From contig ONRP01000019.1 of the NCBI GenBank assembly GCA_900320245.1, positions 1 to 50,532 of the forward strand: a DNA stretch of 50,532 nt, written 5' to 3'. A program made the position numbers and the translations under genes. This stretch comes from an uncultured Prevotellaceae bacterium (GTDB lineage: Bacteria; Bacteroidota; Bacteroidia; Bacteroidales; Muribaculaceae). Below the pieces are notes generated by a model that ran no database searches, was not told the DNA's origin, and saw nothing but the letters and a program-made list of their open reading frames with translations. Of the stretch, positions 34,478-44,509 are shown one piece after another; position 1 is the stretch's first letter; every line of letters starts with the position of its first letter.

Positions 34478-36787
34478 TTAGAACGGGTAGCCGATGGCTA
34501 TGTGCATGGCATGACCGCTCTTGAAACTGGCCATATTGAAATATCCGCTCTTGCCCGTGTCATAGGGAGCGTGGATGACGATACCCAGGTCGGCGCGTAC
34601 GACAAGCATCGACATGTCGAAACGCAATCCCACACCGGTACCCACCGCGAGTTCGTCAAAGAAATTCTTCATCTTGAGTTTTCCTTCGGGACGCAGGGGG
34701 TCGTCCTGAAGAAGCCAGATGTTGCCGGCATCAAGGAATACGGCGCCCTTGAAATAACCGATGATCGGGAAACGGAATTCGGTGTTGGCTTCAAACTTGA
34801 ATGTACCCGTCTGGTCATAATAGGTGAAGTTGTCTCCTTCACTGGGATGGAATTTGCCAGGACCGAGCGTGCGTACCGAGAAGGCACGAATAGAGTTAGA
34901 ACCACCGACATAGAATTGCTCACGATAAGGCAGTTCCTTGCTGTTGCCGTAGGCATGGGCTGCACCTAGAAAAACGCGCGTCGCCAATTCTGTCTGGGGG
35001 GCAAAGCGACGGGTCCACACGACTTGCCCCTGGGCCTTGACGAACTGTGAGAACGGCGTACCCAGCAACTGCTTGGTGCCATCGGCGCCAAACAATGCCC
35101 ACAAGCCCGAACAGATGTTGCCCGCCTCGCTGAAACTTGCCGTGAAGTTGATGTGGTCCCGGTAAGTGATGTCGCGTTCAAAGGTATAGGTGTATTCAAT
35201 TTTAGGGATAAACACATTTTTGAAACTCTCCTTGAGCGCCGGGTGCCCCTCAATCTGATTTTCAAACTTTTCGCTTTTGCTTAGCAAGCGGTTGTAGTTG
35301 AGTTTGAAGGGTGTCAGCATATGGCTGGAATAGCGGTTGGCATGCCACTCCCACGTAGCAGCAAAAGACAACTGCGACATCTTGAAGTAGTCGGGGCGAT
35401 TCATCAGGTCGGCCGACAGCGAGAAACGTGTCCAGTTGGTATAGCGTCGTGACGGATACAGGAACTTGGGCGCCAGCAGGCGGGGAAAATCCAGTTTGGT
35501 CTCGATACCGAACTCGTAGGAGTTGAAATCTGAGCCCTTGTATTGGCCAGAGCCGCCCGTCTGCCACTCGTAGTCACCGTAGATGTCGACCGAGAACTTC
35601 TCCCCTGCCCCGAAGGCGTTCTTGTGGGTTGCTCCAACCTCGAGACCCGGGCCAATGAAACTGTTGCTCTTAGAAGTGCCATGTGCTTCAACTGTCACCT
35701 CCCACGGCTTGTCCAACTGGCAGTTAATGGTCAGGTCAAGTAATCCTTCGCCGTCGGGGGTGATACTGTCGAGCGGGGTCACCTGGATGTCCACCATGCT
35801 GAAGATGCCTAACCGTGACAGTGCCGCCTGGGTCCTGTCAATGCTGTTGACACGGAACAGGCCACCCTTGCGGGCTCGGATGCACGACGGGATGACGTGA
35901 TCCTTGATGTAGACGGGCTCATATTTGATGAGTGTGCATCGGCTGGTTTCGATGGTATCGGGGTCACCGTGGCCATCGTCATTGACGACTGTGGCAACGA
36001 TGTCGTTGGTGCGGTAGCGCATCATCGCATTGTTGGGAATATCGTTGGCCTCGATCAGACGCATGTGAATCACTCCTTGGTCCTGCACGCTGTCGGCAAG
36101 ATACTGGATATATTCCGGCCTGAAGAAGTAATAGCCACGGTTGCGCACGAAGTTGGTGATATCGATGCGCACAGCGCTCAGCGAATCCAGACAATAGCGG
36201 CTTCCCGTCTGCAGATAACGGTTGGCGCGGGCCAACGAATCCACCATCATCATAAGCGGGTCCTGGCTGTTGATATACTCCACATTGCCGATGGTGAAAG
36301 GCGGATTCACGTTCACATCATAGGAAATCTTGGCCTTCTTAGGGTTCTTCTTGGGATGAATCTGGTAACTGGCCGAAGAAGTGAAGTAACCGTTGTTGCG
36401 CAGGATTGTGTTGATCATATCGACACGGGCCTCGGGATTGACACGCCTGATGAGCACGGGTTTTGCGGCAAAGTGCTTGTAGAGCCAGCCCTTGAAACCG
36501 GTGGCATCCTCGTCGATGTTGTTGTAAATCATCAGGCCAAAGGGGAACGGCGTGCGGTAATAGGGCGAATACAGGGGGTTGTTGGGCTTGACATTGATGG
36601 CCGTGAAAATGTCTTCCTTCACGCCTTCGTCCAACTTGGTACTGTTCTCGTGGTACTTGAGATGCTTCACGCCCGTGTAGAGCACATCGTTCTCACCCAA
36701 CTTCTTTGTCGTCGAGCATGCGACAGCCATCCATGCGAGCACAGAGACAATCACAATTCCAATGTATTTCCTATTCGTCGCTCTCAT
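34478..36787 (-). CDS. tamL: TamA/BamA-family outer-membrane lipoprotein TamL
   Basis: A 769-residue Omp85-superfamily protein. The N-terminus has a lipoprotein signal (AWMAVACS with the lipobox Cys at about residue 24), as known for TamL of Bacteroidetes. POTRA-like domains follow (ILRNNGYFTSSASYQI, SRLGIFSMVDIQVTP), then the C-terminal barrel with PYREQFYVGGSNSIRAF, the conserved region before the last strands, and a terminal aromatic residue (GYPF). It overlaps tamB by 17 bp at its start. TamL and TamB are thought to help build outer-membrane proteins or carry lipids between the membranes. Confidence 0.93.
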   Translation of the reverse strand: MRATNRKYIGIVIVSVLAWMAVACSTTKKLGENDVLYTGVKHLKYHENSTKLDEGVKEDIFTAINVKPNNPLYSPYYRTPFPFGLMIYNNIDEDATGFKGWLYKHFAAKPVLIRRVNPEARVDMINTILRNNGYFTSSASYQIHPKKNPKKAKISYDVNVNPPFTIGNVEYINSQDPLMMMVDSLARANRYLQTGSRYCLDSLSAVRIDITNFVRNRGYYFFRPEYIQYLADSVQDQGVIHMRLIEANDIPNNAMMRYRTNDIVATVVNDDGHGDPDTIETSRCTLIKYEPVYIKDHVIPSCIRARKGGLFRVNSIDRTQAALSRLGIFSMVDIQVTPLDSITPDGEGLLDLTINCQLDKPWEVTVEAHGTSKSNSFIGPGLEVGATHKNAFGAGEKFSVDIYGDYEWQTGGSGQYKGSDFNSYEFGIETKLDFPRLLAPKFLYPSRRYTNWTRFSLSADLMNRPDYFKMSQLSFAATWEWHANRYSSHMLTPFKLNYNRLLSKSEKFENQIEGHPALKESFKNVFIPKIEYTYTFERDITYRDHINFTASFSEAGNICSGLWALFGADGTKQLLGTPFSQFVKAQGQVVWTRRFAPQTELATRVFLGAAHAYGNSKELPYREQFYVGGSNSIRAFSVRTLGPGKFHPSEGDNFTYYDQTGTFKFEANTEFRFPIIGYFKGAVFLDAGNIWLLQDDPLRPEGKLKMKNFFDELAVGTGVGLRFDMSMLVVRADLGIVIHAPYDTGKSGYFNMASFKSGHAMHIAIGYPF

Positions 36788-39700
36788 CTTCTCTCTTTCG
36801 GGTTACTGTGGGTTTATCAATCTCCTGCCCGCTGCCGTTGTTGTCCAGAGGTACGGTGAACGTGCTGTTCTGCTGCTCTTCCGACATGGCGTCGATGGCA
36901 TTCTCCATCAGTTTCAACTCTGCCTTGCGGGCCTTCTCGAGGGAGTCACGCAGAAGGTATTCGCGCGAGTGCTTGAATGTGAAGAGGTTCTTCAGATTGG
37001 TGAGTTTGCGCTTGATGACATAGGCGACACCGGTCTCGGTCACCGGCCCCTCAAGCACGTTCTCGTAACTGGAGTGGCGGAAGAGCCTCAGGTAGCGTGA
37101 GCCGGTATCGTTGAGGTAGTATTCCAGCGACACATCGTTGAAGAGTTTGCTGGCAATCTGTTCGGATTCAATCGCTTCGGGGCTGTATTCACCGCCCACA
37201 ACAATCTTGAAGCGGTCGTTGAACAGCGATTTAGCCAATCGGTAACTGTAACTGGTTATGGTATTGCCGTTGATTGCACCCTGATATTGGTTAACGCCGA
37301 ACGAGAGGTCAATACCAGGCAAGGTCGCGGCGGCCCACGCGTTGAGCCTCGATTGCAGGAATGAGAACAGAGCCGACGTAGCCATCGTCGAGCCGTTGAA
37401 TTTGAAGTCGCCACCGGTTCCCAGATAGGTGTTGTACATCAACAGGCTCATGGCGTTCTGCAAGCACTGGCTCTCGCTCATCGTCTGCAGTTCGTTCTTC
37501 ACGTTGGTGACGTGCTCGCCCTCGCAGGATAAGTCAAATGACAGGTCGATATTCTCAAGTGTGCCACCCACCTTGGCATCGATGAGGAAATCTGCGACAT
37601 GCTGTTGGTCGTCATCGCCGGGTACGCTGGTCTTGATATGTGTGTTGCCCCGGAGGTTAAGTTGCGGATTCAGCATCTCCCCGATCCAATTGATGGTGCT
37701 GCCGTTATTGATATCGAAGATTCGCTGGGTGATCAGTGGCGGTGTGTACCGCAGATTGCCGTTGGCAATCGTGTAGGTGCCGGTGAGGTTGTCACGTCCG
37801 GCGAAGTCCAGCGTATATTTCAGGCGTCCGCTGCCGTCGACGGTCGCGCGGTTCTGGCCGTCCTCCGAGAGGTAAGCATTGATTTTGGCTCCTTGCTGCA
37901 CCTCGATATTGGCCAGGATGTTGAGGGCGCTGCTGCCCTTGCCGGTCACCAGAACGGCTGTTTTATTCTCGGGGTGGTTAAAGTCGACGAAGGTCACCAT
38001 ATCCTCGTCGACGGTCGAGGACAACTGCGAGATGTCGTCCATCATCACATAGGTGATGTTTGAGCCCGACAGCAGCGTGGCGTCGGCCCGCACATTCATC
38101 ACGTTGCCGCGGCTCTTGACGGTGGCGCTGATATCAGCAAGACCTTTACCGAAGATCTGTGTCATTTCGTCCTGTTTGCTGTTCATGAACTGCACCTCAC
38201 GGCCATTGGCCTTCAGGTCGATGACCATATCGTCGAGGTTGCGCAGGTCGACGATGCCGTTCAGCATCACCGGGCTGCGGTTAGCGCCGGTCAGCCTGTA
38301 ATCGGTGAAGGTGATGACGTTGTCCTCGATGGGCACCCTGTCGGTTGCCAGAGTCAACGAACTGCCGTATCGGGGCAGGTTGACCGTGGCCATTTCGGCT
38401 GCGAAATAGCCGTTCACATGCAGGTCGTCGAGCGAGCCGCTCACCTTGACGTTGCCAATGGCATAGCCGTCGAGCCACACATAGTCGCCGGGAATGAACG
38501 GGTTGGCTCGCTGCAGGGGGAAGCGGTTGAACCGCGTTTCCATGTTCAGGGGCGATCCTGTTGTTATGTCGTTCAATGCTCCCTCGAGCACGAGTACCTC
38601 ATTGTCGTCGAGGACGACATTGGCAGTGAGGCGCGTCGTCGACGTGGCGGGATCCAGGTCAAAGTCTGCATTGAGCACGACGTCGCCCTCGTACTTGCCG
38701 TTATAGACAAAGTCTTGGATTGATATGGTGCCATCACCATCAGCGTTGGCGCCATCCCAATTGATGTCCACCTTGGCATTGACGGTGCCGCTTGTACGGT
38801 CCAGCATGGGCACGATGCGTGTCCACTCTTCGAGCCTCAGGTTGTCGATATTGAGCAGCACGTTTTCGTTATTCTCGCCGGGGATGCGTTGCGTGAGCAG
38901 TTCGATGCTGCTGCTGTCGCTGCGCAGTTTCAGGTCGGCATCAAGCATACGGGTACGGTAGTCCAGGTTCACGTGGTTGTCCTCGTTGAAGGTCCAGTGC
39001 CGGTATCCGATGACGGGATCTTTGCCGAATAGCCTCATCCTCACCTCGTCGTCGGTCAGGCGGGCATTACAGCCCAGTCGGTAGCCCGTTTCACCCTTGA
39101 TGTTCTGCTGGTGCAGCATGAAATCGACGGCAGGCCCCTTGATGCCGCCCTCGATATCCACCTGTGCAAATTCGTCCCACGTGCCTGGTCGGTTGCCCAT
39201 GTGGGCATTGAAGGCCAGGTACTTGTTATGCAGTTCGTTGGCATGGATGGTGATGGTGTCGATATTGGTCTCGCCGTAACTGATGCCGTGTGCCCTACCG
39301 TCGATGAACAGGCTGCTGTCGCGGCTCATCTCGCAACTGATGTCGCGGAAGTCGAACTCATACTGCTGCAGGTAGCGTTGTGCCAGTCCGTCGGCACCCA
39401 TGTGCATGTCGAAGTCGAAGCGCGGCATGGACTTGACGAGGCGTTCGATGTCAAACCAGCGTTCGCCGAGTTGGCGCTGTACCTCGTCGGCGGTCTTCTG
39501 CAAGTCTTCGATCAGGGGCATCATGCTGCAGGGGGCGTTGATGTGGGCGTAGTTGTCCTCGTTCTCGACGGTGATGCAGGTCTGCCACGGTGTGCTGTGC
39601 AGCGTGCCGCGGGCATCGTCGGCGACAAGGCGGCTGCTGTCGAGTTGCCAGTCCAGGTCGGTGAGTTTCAGGTCGGCATCCCATTGCTGGGTGCGCAGGT

Positions 39701-41711
39701 TGATGTCGCCCTCGGCATGCAGTTTTGTCGAACCGTTGCACGGCCCGTCATACAGGCCCATGCGCTGGAGGTCCAGGTCGCGGATGTTGCCGTCGGCAGT
39801 GAAGACGTAGTGGTCGTCACAGATGGTGCCATGGGCATTCACGTCCAGGTCGCGCCCCTTGGCGCTGCTCGAGGCATACACGTCGGCATAGCCGCCGCGC
39901 AGTTTACCACGTGCCCTGATGTTGCCATATTGCTTGCCGTTGTAGCGCACATTGGCCAGGTTGACGGTGGCATCGGTCCAAGTGCTGCCGCAGTCGGTGA
40001 AGTCAAAGCCGTGGCCCCTTGCGTCGATGCTGCCCGTGAGGTTCTTCACGTCATAGTCGGGCAGGAATGACTGGACGGGGAAATTGTTGAAGTCGGCGTT
40101 CACGTCATAGTCCTCGTTGCACACGTCATAGTAGCCGTCGCCACGCATCGTACCTCCACCGGTCGACACGCGCAGGTTGCGTGCCACCCATCGGCAGCCC
40201 TGCTTGCTCACCTTGCCGCTCATCTTCATCGGCGGCAACTTCACGCCGTCGAGTCCCAGCATCTTGTTCAGCACGCTGGGATCACGCAGGTCGACCTCGG
40301 TGTCCAGGTCGGCTTTCATGCGGTCCATGTCGGTGGGGTTATAGATGGTTCCCTTGCCCTTGATGCGGCCCACTCCGGGAACGTCGGCATCGAGCGAATG
40401 CACGTCCAGGCGCTTGTCATTGCCGCGGGCTTTGGCCTTGATGCGCACGGGCTTGTTGTGCGGCAGGTCCTTGAGGGCTTTGCGGGCCTCGGGCACCAGT
40501 TTCTCGACCTCGTTCAGGTCAATTTTGCTGTCGGTGTCGATACTGGCTTTGCCGTTAGCCTTGCCGTCGAGCATATCCTGGTCGACATGGGCATCGAGTT
40601 TGATGTCGCTGCCCTTGGTCTTGAGTTTCATGTCGTTCAAGTCAAGGCCGTTCTTGTTCTTGTTGACGGTGCCGCTGGCATCCTTGACCTGGAGGCCGCT
40701 GCGCTCCTTGCCGCTCAGGTGCTTGACGGGCACGCTCATGTTCTCGCCGTCATACTCAAAGTTGTCGACTTCGGCGTTGACATCGTCCACCTCGATATTG
40801 TTGGGGTCAAGCGAGGTGCCGGGCTTATTGGGCTTGTGGCCTGTCTGGCTGTATTTGCCCTTGCTGTTCGAGAGTTTCACCTTGTCGGCTTTCACCTTCC
40901 ATGGCTTGTCGTCGCCGTCTTGCGGGGTCTCCTCGGGCATTGGATGGTCCTTGCGATACTGCTTGGCATCCTTCTCGCTGGGATACTGGTAATCGACGTC
41001 GGCCTTGTCCACGTCGAGTTCGCCGACATCAACGGTCTGTTCTCCGGTATCCACTTTCACGTCTTTGGCCTCGGCATGGCCCACCTTGGCATCCAGTTTG
41101 TCGATAGTGGGTTTCATGTCCATCTTGAAGTCCACGTCGTCGGCGGTGACCTTCTTGGCATTGACCTTCCATGGCTTGCTGGGTTCCTTGTCGGGATCGG
41201 GCTTTTTCTTCTCGGGCTTGTAACTCATCTTGGCCTTGCCGCCCTTGAGCGATGCGTTGCCCACATCTACCTTGTTGTTTTTCAGGTCGATGTCGGCCTT
41301 GTCGACCTTAGCCTCGTCGAGGTCCACATCCAGGTCGGTCGAACCGTCCTCGGTCTTAATCTGGCTCTTGGCGCCCTTGAGCGAAACGTTGTCGGCATCA
41401 ATTTTTTTGTCGAACAGGGGACCAGGCTTTACGTTGGCCTTGACCTCATCGGCGCGGAACAGCGTGTCACCGTTCTGGTCGATGACCTGCACATCGGTGG
41501 CACTCACGTCGAGCGGAAACCTCACTCGCACATCGCCCACGCTGATGTCCATACCGGTCTTTTTACTGGCAATGTCGGCAGCGATGTCGGCAGCCTTGTT
41601 CTGCACCCAAGGGATATACATCGCGGCAGGCAGACCGATGGCAAGCGCAGCCAGCGTTGCACCGGCCCAGCGCGCCACCTTGCCCATGATATGTCCCAGT
41701 TTGCCAAACAT
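36771..41711 (-). CDS. tamB: TamB family inner-membrane-anchored translocation/assembly protein
   Basis: A 1646-residue protein with an N-terminal membrane anchor (about residues 15-35) and a long periplasmic part of beta-strands typical of TamB/AsmA bridge-like proteins. The C-terminal DUF490 region is recognisable (INAYLSEDGQNRATVDGSGRLKYTLDF, LRGNTHIKTSVPGDDD, LSFGVNQYQG). Residues 105-290 are unusually rich in Lys and Asp and contain two related blocks, each with VDVG and later KPWKV followed by an AxKV. This Lys/Asp-rich stretch is not seen in E. coli TamB. The gene precedes tamL and overlaps it by 17 bp, so the two are translationally coupled. Confidence 0.93.
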   Translation of the reverse strand: MFGKLGHIMGKVARWAGATLAALAIGLPAAMYIPWVQNKAADIAADIASKKTGMDISVGDVRVRFPLDVSATDVQVIDQNGDTLFRADEVKANVKPGPLFDKKIDADNVSLKGAKSQIKTEDGSTDLDVDLDEAKVDKADIDLKNNKVDVGNASLKGGKAKMSYKPEKKKPDPDKEPSKPWKVNAKKVTADDVDFKMDMKPTIDKLDAKVGHAEAKDVKVDTGEQTVDVGELDVDKADVDYQYPSEKDAKQYRKDHPMPEETPQDGDDKPWKVKADKVKLSNSKGKYSQTGHKPNKPGTSLDPNNIEVDDVNAEVDNFEYDGENMSVPVKHLSGKERSGLQVKDASGTVNKNKNGLDLNDMKLKTKGSDIKLDAHVDQDMLDGKANGKASIDTDSKIDLNEVEKLVPEARKALKDLPHNKPVRIKAKARGNDKRLDVHSLDADVPGVGRIKGKGTIYNPTDMDRMKADLDTEVDLRDPSVLNKMLGLDGVKLPPMKMSGKVSKQGCRWVARNLRVSTGGGTMRGDGYYDVCNEDYDVNADFNNFPVQSFLPDYDVKNLTGSIDARGHGFDFTDCGSTWTDATVNLANVRYNGKQYGNIRARGKLRGGYADVYASSSAKGRDLDVNAHGTICDDHYVFTADGNIRDLDLQRMGLYDGPCNGSTKLHAEGDINLRTQQWDADLKLTDLDWQLDSSRLVADDARGTLHSTPWQTCITVENEDNYAHINAPCSMMPLIEDLQKTADEVQRQLGERWFDIERLVKSMPRFDFDMHMGADGLAQRYLQQYEFDFRDISCEMSRDSSLFIDGRAHGISYGETNIDTITIHANELHNKYLAFNAHMGNRPGTWDEFAQVDIEGGIKGPAVDFMLHQQNIKGETGYRLGCNARLTDDEVRMRLFGKDPVIGYRHWTFNEDNHVNLDYRTRMLDADLKLRSDSSSIELLTQRIPGENNENVLLNIDNLRLEEWTRIVPMLDRTSGTVNAKVDINWDGANADGDGTISIQDFVYNGKYEGDVVLNADFDLDPATSTTRLTANVVLDDNEVLVLEGALNDITTGSPLNMETRFNRFPLQRANPFIPGDYVWLDGYAIGNVKVSGSLDDLHVNGYFAAEMATVNLPRYGSSLTLATDRVPIEDNVITFTDYRLTGANRSPVMLNGIVDLRNLDDMVIDLKANGREVQFMNSKQDEMTQIFGKGLADISATVKSRGNVMNVRADATLLSGSNITYVMMDDISQLSSTVDEDMVTFVDFNHPENKTAVLVTGKGSSALNILANIEVQQGAKINAYLSEDGQNRATVDGSGRLKYTLDFAGRDNLTGTYTIANGNLRYTPPLITQRIFDINNGSTINWIGEMLNPQLNLRGNTHIKTSVPGDDDQQHVADFLIDAKVGGTLENIDLSFDLSCEGEHVTNVKNELQTMSESQCLQNAMSLLMYNTYLGTGGDFKFNGSTMATSALFSFLQSRLNAWAAATLPGIDLSFGVNQYQGAINGNTITSYSYRLAKSLFNDRFKIVVGGEYSPEAIESEQIASKLFNDVSLEYYLNDTGSRYLRLFRHSSYENVLEGPVTETGVAYVIKRKLTNLKNLFTFKHSREYLLRDSLEKARKAELKLMENAIDAMSEEQQNSTFTVPLDNNGSGQEIDKPTVTRKREDESDE

Positions 41712-41743
41712 TACTCCCGCAGAACAATGGTGATTAAAACCTA

Positions 41744-41772
41744 CAAATGTACAAAATTATCGGAAACAACAA
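41744..41772 (-). promoter_or_regulatory. Promoter candidate of tamB-tamL
   Basis: On the minus strand TACATTTG (41751-41744) matches TAnnTTTG and TTG (41772-41770) lies 18 bases upstream. The inferred leader is about 26 nt. Confidence 0.5.
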
Positions 41773-41823
41773 GAAAAATTACCGATTTTTATGTAGTCTT
41801 TTCGCAAAACTTATGCCAATGGA

Positions 41824-41873
41824 CAACAAAAACGGCAACCCGTTCCCCAGTGGGGTTATGGCGGGTTGCCGTT
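41824..41873 (-). terminator. Terminator of the glycogen operon
   Basis: A 12-bp perfect stem (41831-41842 with 41862-41873) contains a second small hairpin CCCCAGTGGGG in its loop. On the minus strand it is followed by a T-run (41831-41827), as expected for the end of the glgP transcript. Confidence 0.85.
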
Positions 41874-41932
41874 GATATCGGTAATTGATGATGTACCCCG
41901 TTAGGGGTAATCTTGTTGCCGGAGTGGGTCGC

Positions 41933-44485
41933 TTAGAACCACTTCAGGTAGGCGAAGTCCTGGCGATGAGGCAGGTTGTCGCTCCAGGGGTATGCACGGT
42001 AGGCATAGCGGAAGATGCCGTTCTCGTGGAAGGGCTGCTTGCAGTTGTAGGTCAGCACGTCGCCGTCCTGAGCCACCACCTTGAAGGGTGCGGTGCGGAA
42101 GAACTTGGTCTGTCCGTCCTGCTCCTTGTAAACCACGAGTTCGAGGCGCACGTCTTGTCCCAAGCCTGCAGTGTCGATGCGCATGGTGACGTCGATGTCG
42201 GCCTTGCCGCCGGCGATGGCCTCGCGGTTGCCCATGATGTCACCCACCAGATGCACGTCATCCCAATGTGCTGCTACATTCTCTTTCCAGTCGACGATGT
42301 TGCGTGCCAGGGCATAGTTGCGTGCCGTGAGTCGATGGGCGCGTTCGGCCTGGGGGCAGTAGAACTTGTCGAAGTAGTCCTTCATCATGCGTGACATCGT
42401 GTAGTTGGGAGCGATGTGGCAGATGGAGTTCTTGATGTACTGGATCCACTCGGGCGAGTATCCCTTGCTGTTCTTGGCAAAGTACAGGGGGATAATCTCG
42501 TTCTCGAGCATCGAGTAGATGGTCGCCGAGTCGAGCCTATCCTGCTGAGCCTGCTCGGTGTAGGTGCGCTTGCTGGTCAGAGCCCAACCGGCACCCTCGC
42601 GATAGCCTTCATACCACCATCCGTCGAGCACCGAGAAGTTAAGCAAGCCGTTCATCTCGGCCTTCTCGCCAGAGGTACCCGAAGCCTCGAGGGGACGCGT
42701 CGGCGTGTTGAGCCAGACGTCAACGCCCGTGATAAGGCGCTTGGAGAGCGTCATGTCGTAGTTCTCGAGGAAGATGATCTTACCCAGGAACTCGGGCATC
42801 TTGCTGATTTCGATGATGCGCTTGATCAGGCCTTGTCCGGCACCGTCGGCGGGATGTGCCTTACCGGCAAAGATGAACTGCACGGGGTAGCGCTCGTCGT
42901 TGACAATCTTCTTGAGACGGTCAAGGTCATTGAAGATCAGGTGGGCACGCTTATAGGTGGCAAAGCGGCGAGCAAAGCCGATAAGCAGGGCGTCAGGGTT
43001 GATTTTATCAACGATGTTGGCAATGCGTGTGGGATCGCCCTGGTTCTTGAGCCAACTCTCCTTGAAGTCGCGTTTCACGAAGCGGATAAACTTGTGCTTC
43101 AGGGTCATACGCATCTTCCAGATTTCCTCGTCGGGGACATTCATCAGGGGTGCCCAGGTGGACTCGAGTTCCTGGTTGTCCATGAAGTCGTCGCCCAGCA
43201 CCTGCTTGTAGAATGCTTTCCACTCGCTGGCGGCCCAGGTGGGCATGTGCACACCGTTGGTGACGTAGCCCACGTGTGACTCCTCGGGGGCATAGCCCTT
43301 CCAGATGCCACTGAACATCTTCTTGCTCACCTCGCCGTGGAGCCAACTAACGCCGTTGCTCTCCTGGGTGGTGTTCAGGGCGAAGGTGCTCATGCAGAAG
43401 CGCTCGTCACTGCCGGGGTTCTCGCGGCCCATGTCCATGAGTTCCTGCCAGGAAATGCCCAGGCGTTCGGGATAGCCACCCATGTACTTGCCGAAGAGTT
43501 CCTCGTCAAAATAGTCGTGGCCGGCAGGCACGGGGGTGTGGACGGTGTAGAGCGAGGTGGCACGTACCACCTCCAGAGCCTGGTTGAAGGTCAGTCCGTC
43601 TTCCTGCACGTAGTCGACAAGGCGCTGCAGGTTGAGCAGTGCGGCATGTCCCTCGTTGCAATGGTAGATGTCGGCCTTGATGCCCAAGCGCTTGAGCAGC
43701 AGCACACCGCCGATGCCGAGCAGGTATTCCTGCTTGATGCGGTTCTCCCAGTCGCCACCATAGAGTTTGTGGGTGATTTCGCGGTCATACTCGCTGTTCT
43801 TGTCGATGTCGGTGTCGAGCAGATAGAGCGTTACGCGGCCCACGTTGACCTTCCACACGTTGGCATAGATGGAGCGGCCGGGGTAAGGTACCTCATGCAC
43901 GAGTTGTATGCCGTTCTCGTCGAGCACGGGCTCGATGGGCAGTTGGTGGAAGTTCTGGGCCTCGTAATTGGCAATCTGCTGGCCGTCCATGGCCAGTGTC
44001 TGGGTGAAGTAGCCGTAGCGATAGAGGAAGCCCACAGCGGTCATTTTGACGCAGCGGTCGCTGGCCTCCTTGACGTAGTCGCCGGCGAGAATGCCAAGAC
44101 CACCGGAATAGATCTTGAGGGCATTGCACAGACCATACTCCATGCAGAAGTAGGCGATGGAGGGCTTGTCGGTGCGCAGCGGCTTCTTCATGTATTGCTT
44201 GTAGAGTTCGTAGGTGTGGTCAATGCGGGCCATCATGGCGGGATCCTTCTGGATCTCGGCAATCCTCTCATTGGAGAGGTACTGGAGCATCTTCACGGGA
44301 TTCTCGCTGGTGGCACGCCACGTGTCACGGTCGATGTCATGGAACAGGGTCTTGCCCTCGGCGTTCCATGCCCACCACAGGTTGCGGGACATCTCGTTGA
44401 GTTTGTTTAATTTGCCTGGCAACTCAGACTTTACAGTGATGTTTCTCCACTGAGGTTCGTTGCTGTTACTGACTTGAAGTTTCAT
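41933..44485 (-). CDS. glgP: Alpha-glucan phosphorylase (GT35)
   Basis: A cytoplasmic PLP-dependent enzyme of 850 residues that releases glucose 1-phosphate from glycogen or maltodextrins. It belongs to the shorter alpha-glucan phosphorylase branch: NLWWAWN near the N-terminus, CMEYGL followed by [22 protein letters not shown], and the PLP-site region [14 protein letters not shown] with [12 protein letters not shown]. The canonical NMK of the PLP region reads GEK, leaving the lysine in place. It lies 24 bp downstream of glycogen synthase on the same strand, so synthesis and breakdown of glycogen are encoded in one operon. Confidence 0.94.
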   Translation of the reverse strand: MKLQVSNSNEPQWRNITVKSELPGKLNKLNEMSRNLWWAWNAEGKTLFHDIDRDTWRATSENPVKMLQYLSNERIAEIQKDPAMMARIDHTYELYKQYMKKPLRTDKPSIAYFCMEYGLCNALKIYSGGLGILAGDYVKEASDRCVKMTAVGFLYRYGYFTQTLAMDGQQIANYEAQNFHQLPIEPVLDENGIQLVHEVPYPGRSIYANVWKVNVGRVTLYLLDTDIDKNSEYDREITHKLYGGDWENRIKQEYLLGIGGVLLLKRLGIKADIYHCNEGHAALLNLQRLVDYVQEDGLTFNQALEVVRATSLYTVHTPVPAGHDYFDEELFGKYMGGYPERLGISWQELMDMGRENPGSDERFCMSTFALNTTQESNGVSWLHGEVSKKMFSGIWKGYAPEESHVGYVTNGVHMPTWAASEWKAFYKQVLGDDFMDNQELESTWAPLMNVPDEEIWKMRMTLKHKFIRFVKRDFKESWLKNQGDPTRIANIVDKINPDALLIGFARRFATYKRAHLIFNDLDRLKKIVNDERYPVQFIFAGKAHPADGAGQGLIKRIIEISKMPEFLGKIIFLENYDMTLSKRLITGVDVWLNTPTRPLEASGTSGEKAEMNGLLNFSVLDGWWYEGYREGAGWALTSKRTYTEQAQQDRLDSATIYSMLENEIIPLYFAKNSKGYSPEWIQYIKNSICHIAPNYTMSRMMKDYFDKFYCPQAERAHRLTARNYALARNIVDWKENVAAHWDDVHLVGDIMGNREAIAGGKADIDVTMRIDTAGLGQDVRLELVVYKEQDGQTKFFRTAPFKVVAQDGDVLTYNCKQPFHENGIFRYAYRAYPWSDNLPHRQDFAYLKWF

Positions 44486-44509
44486 AAATGTATATTTAGT
44501 ATTGAGTTT

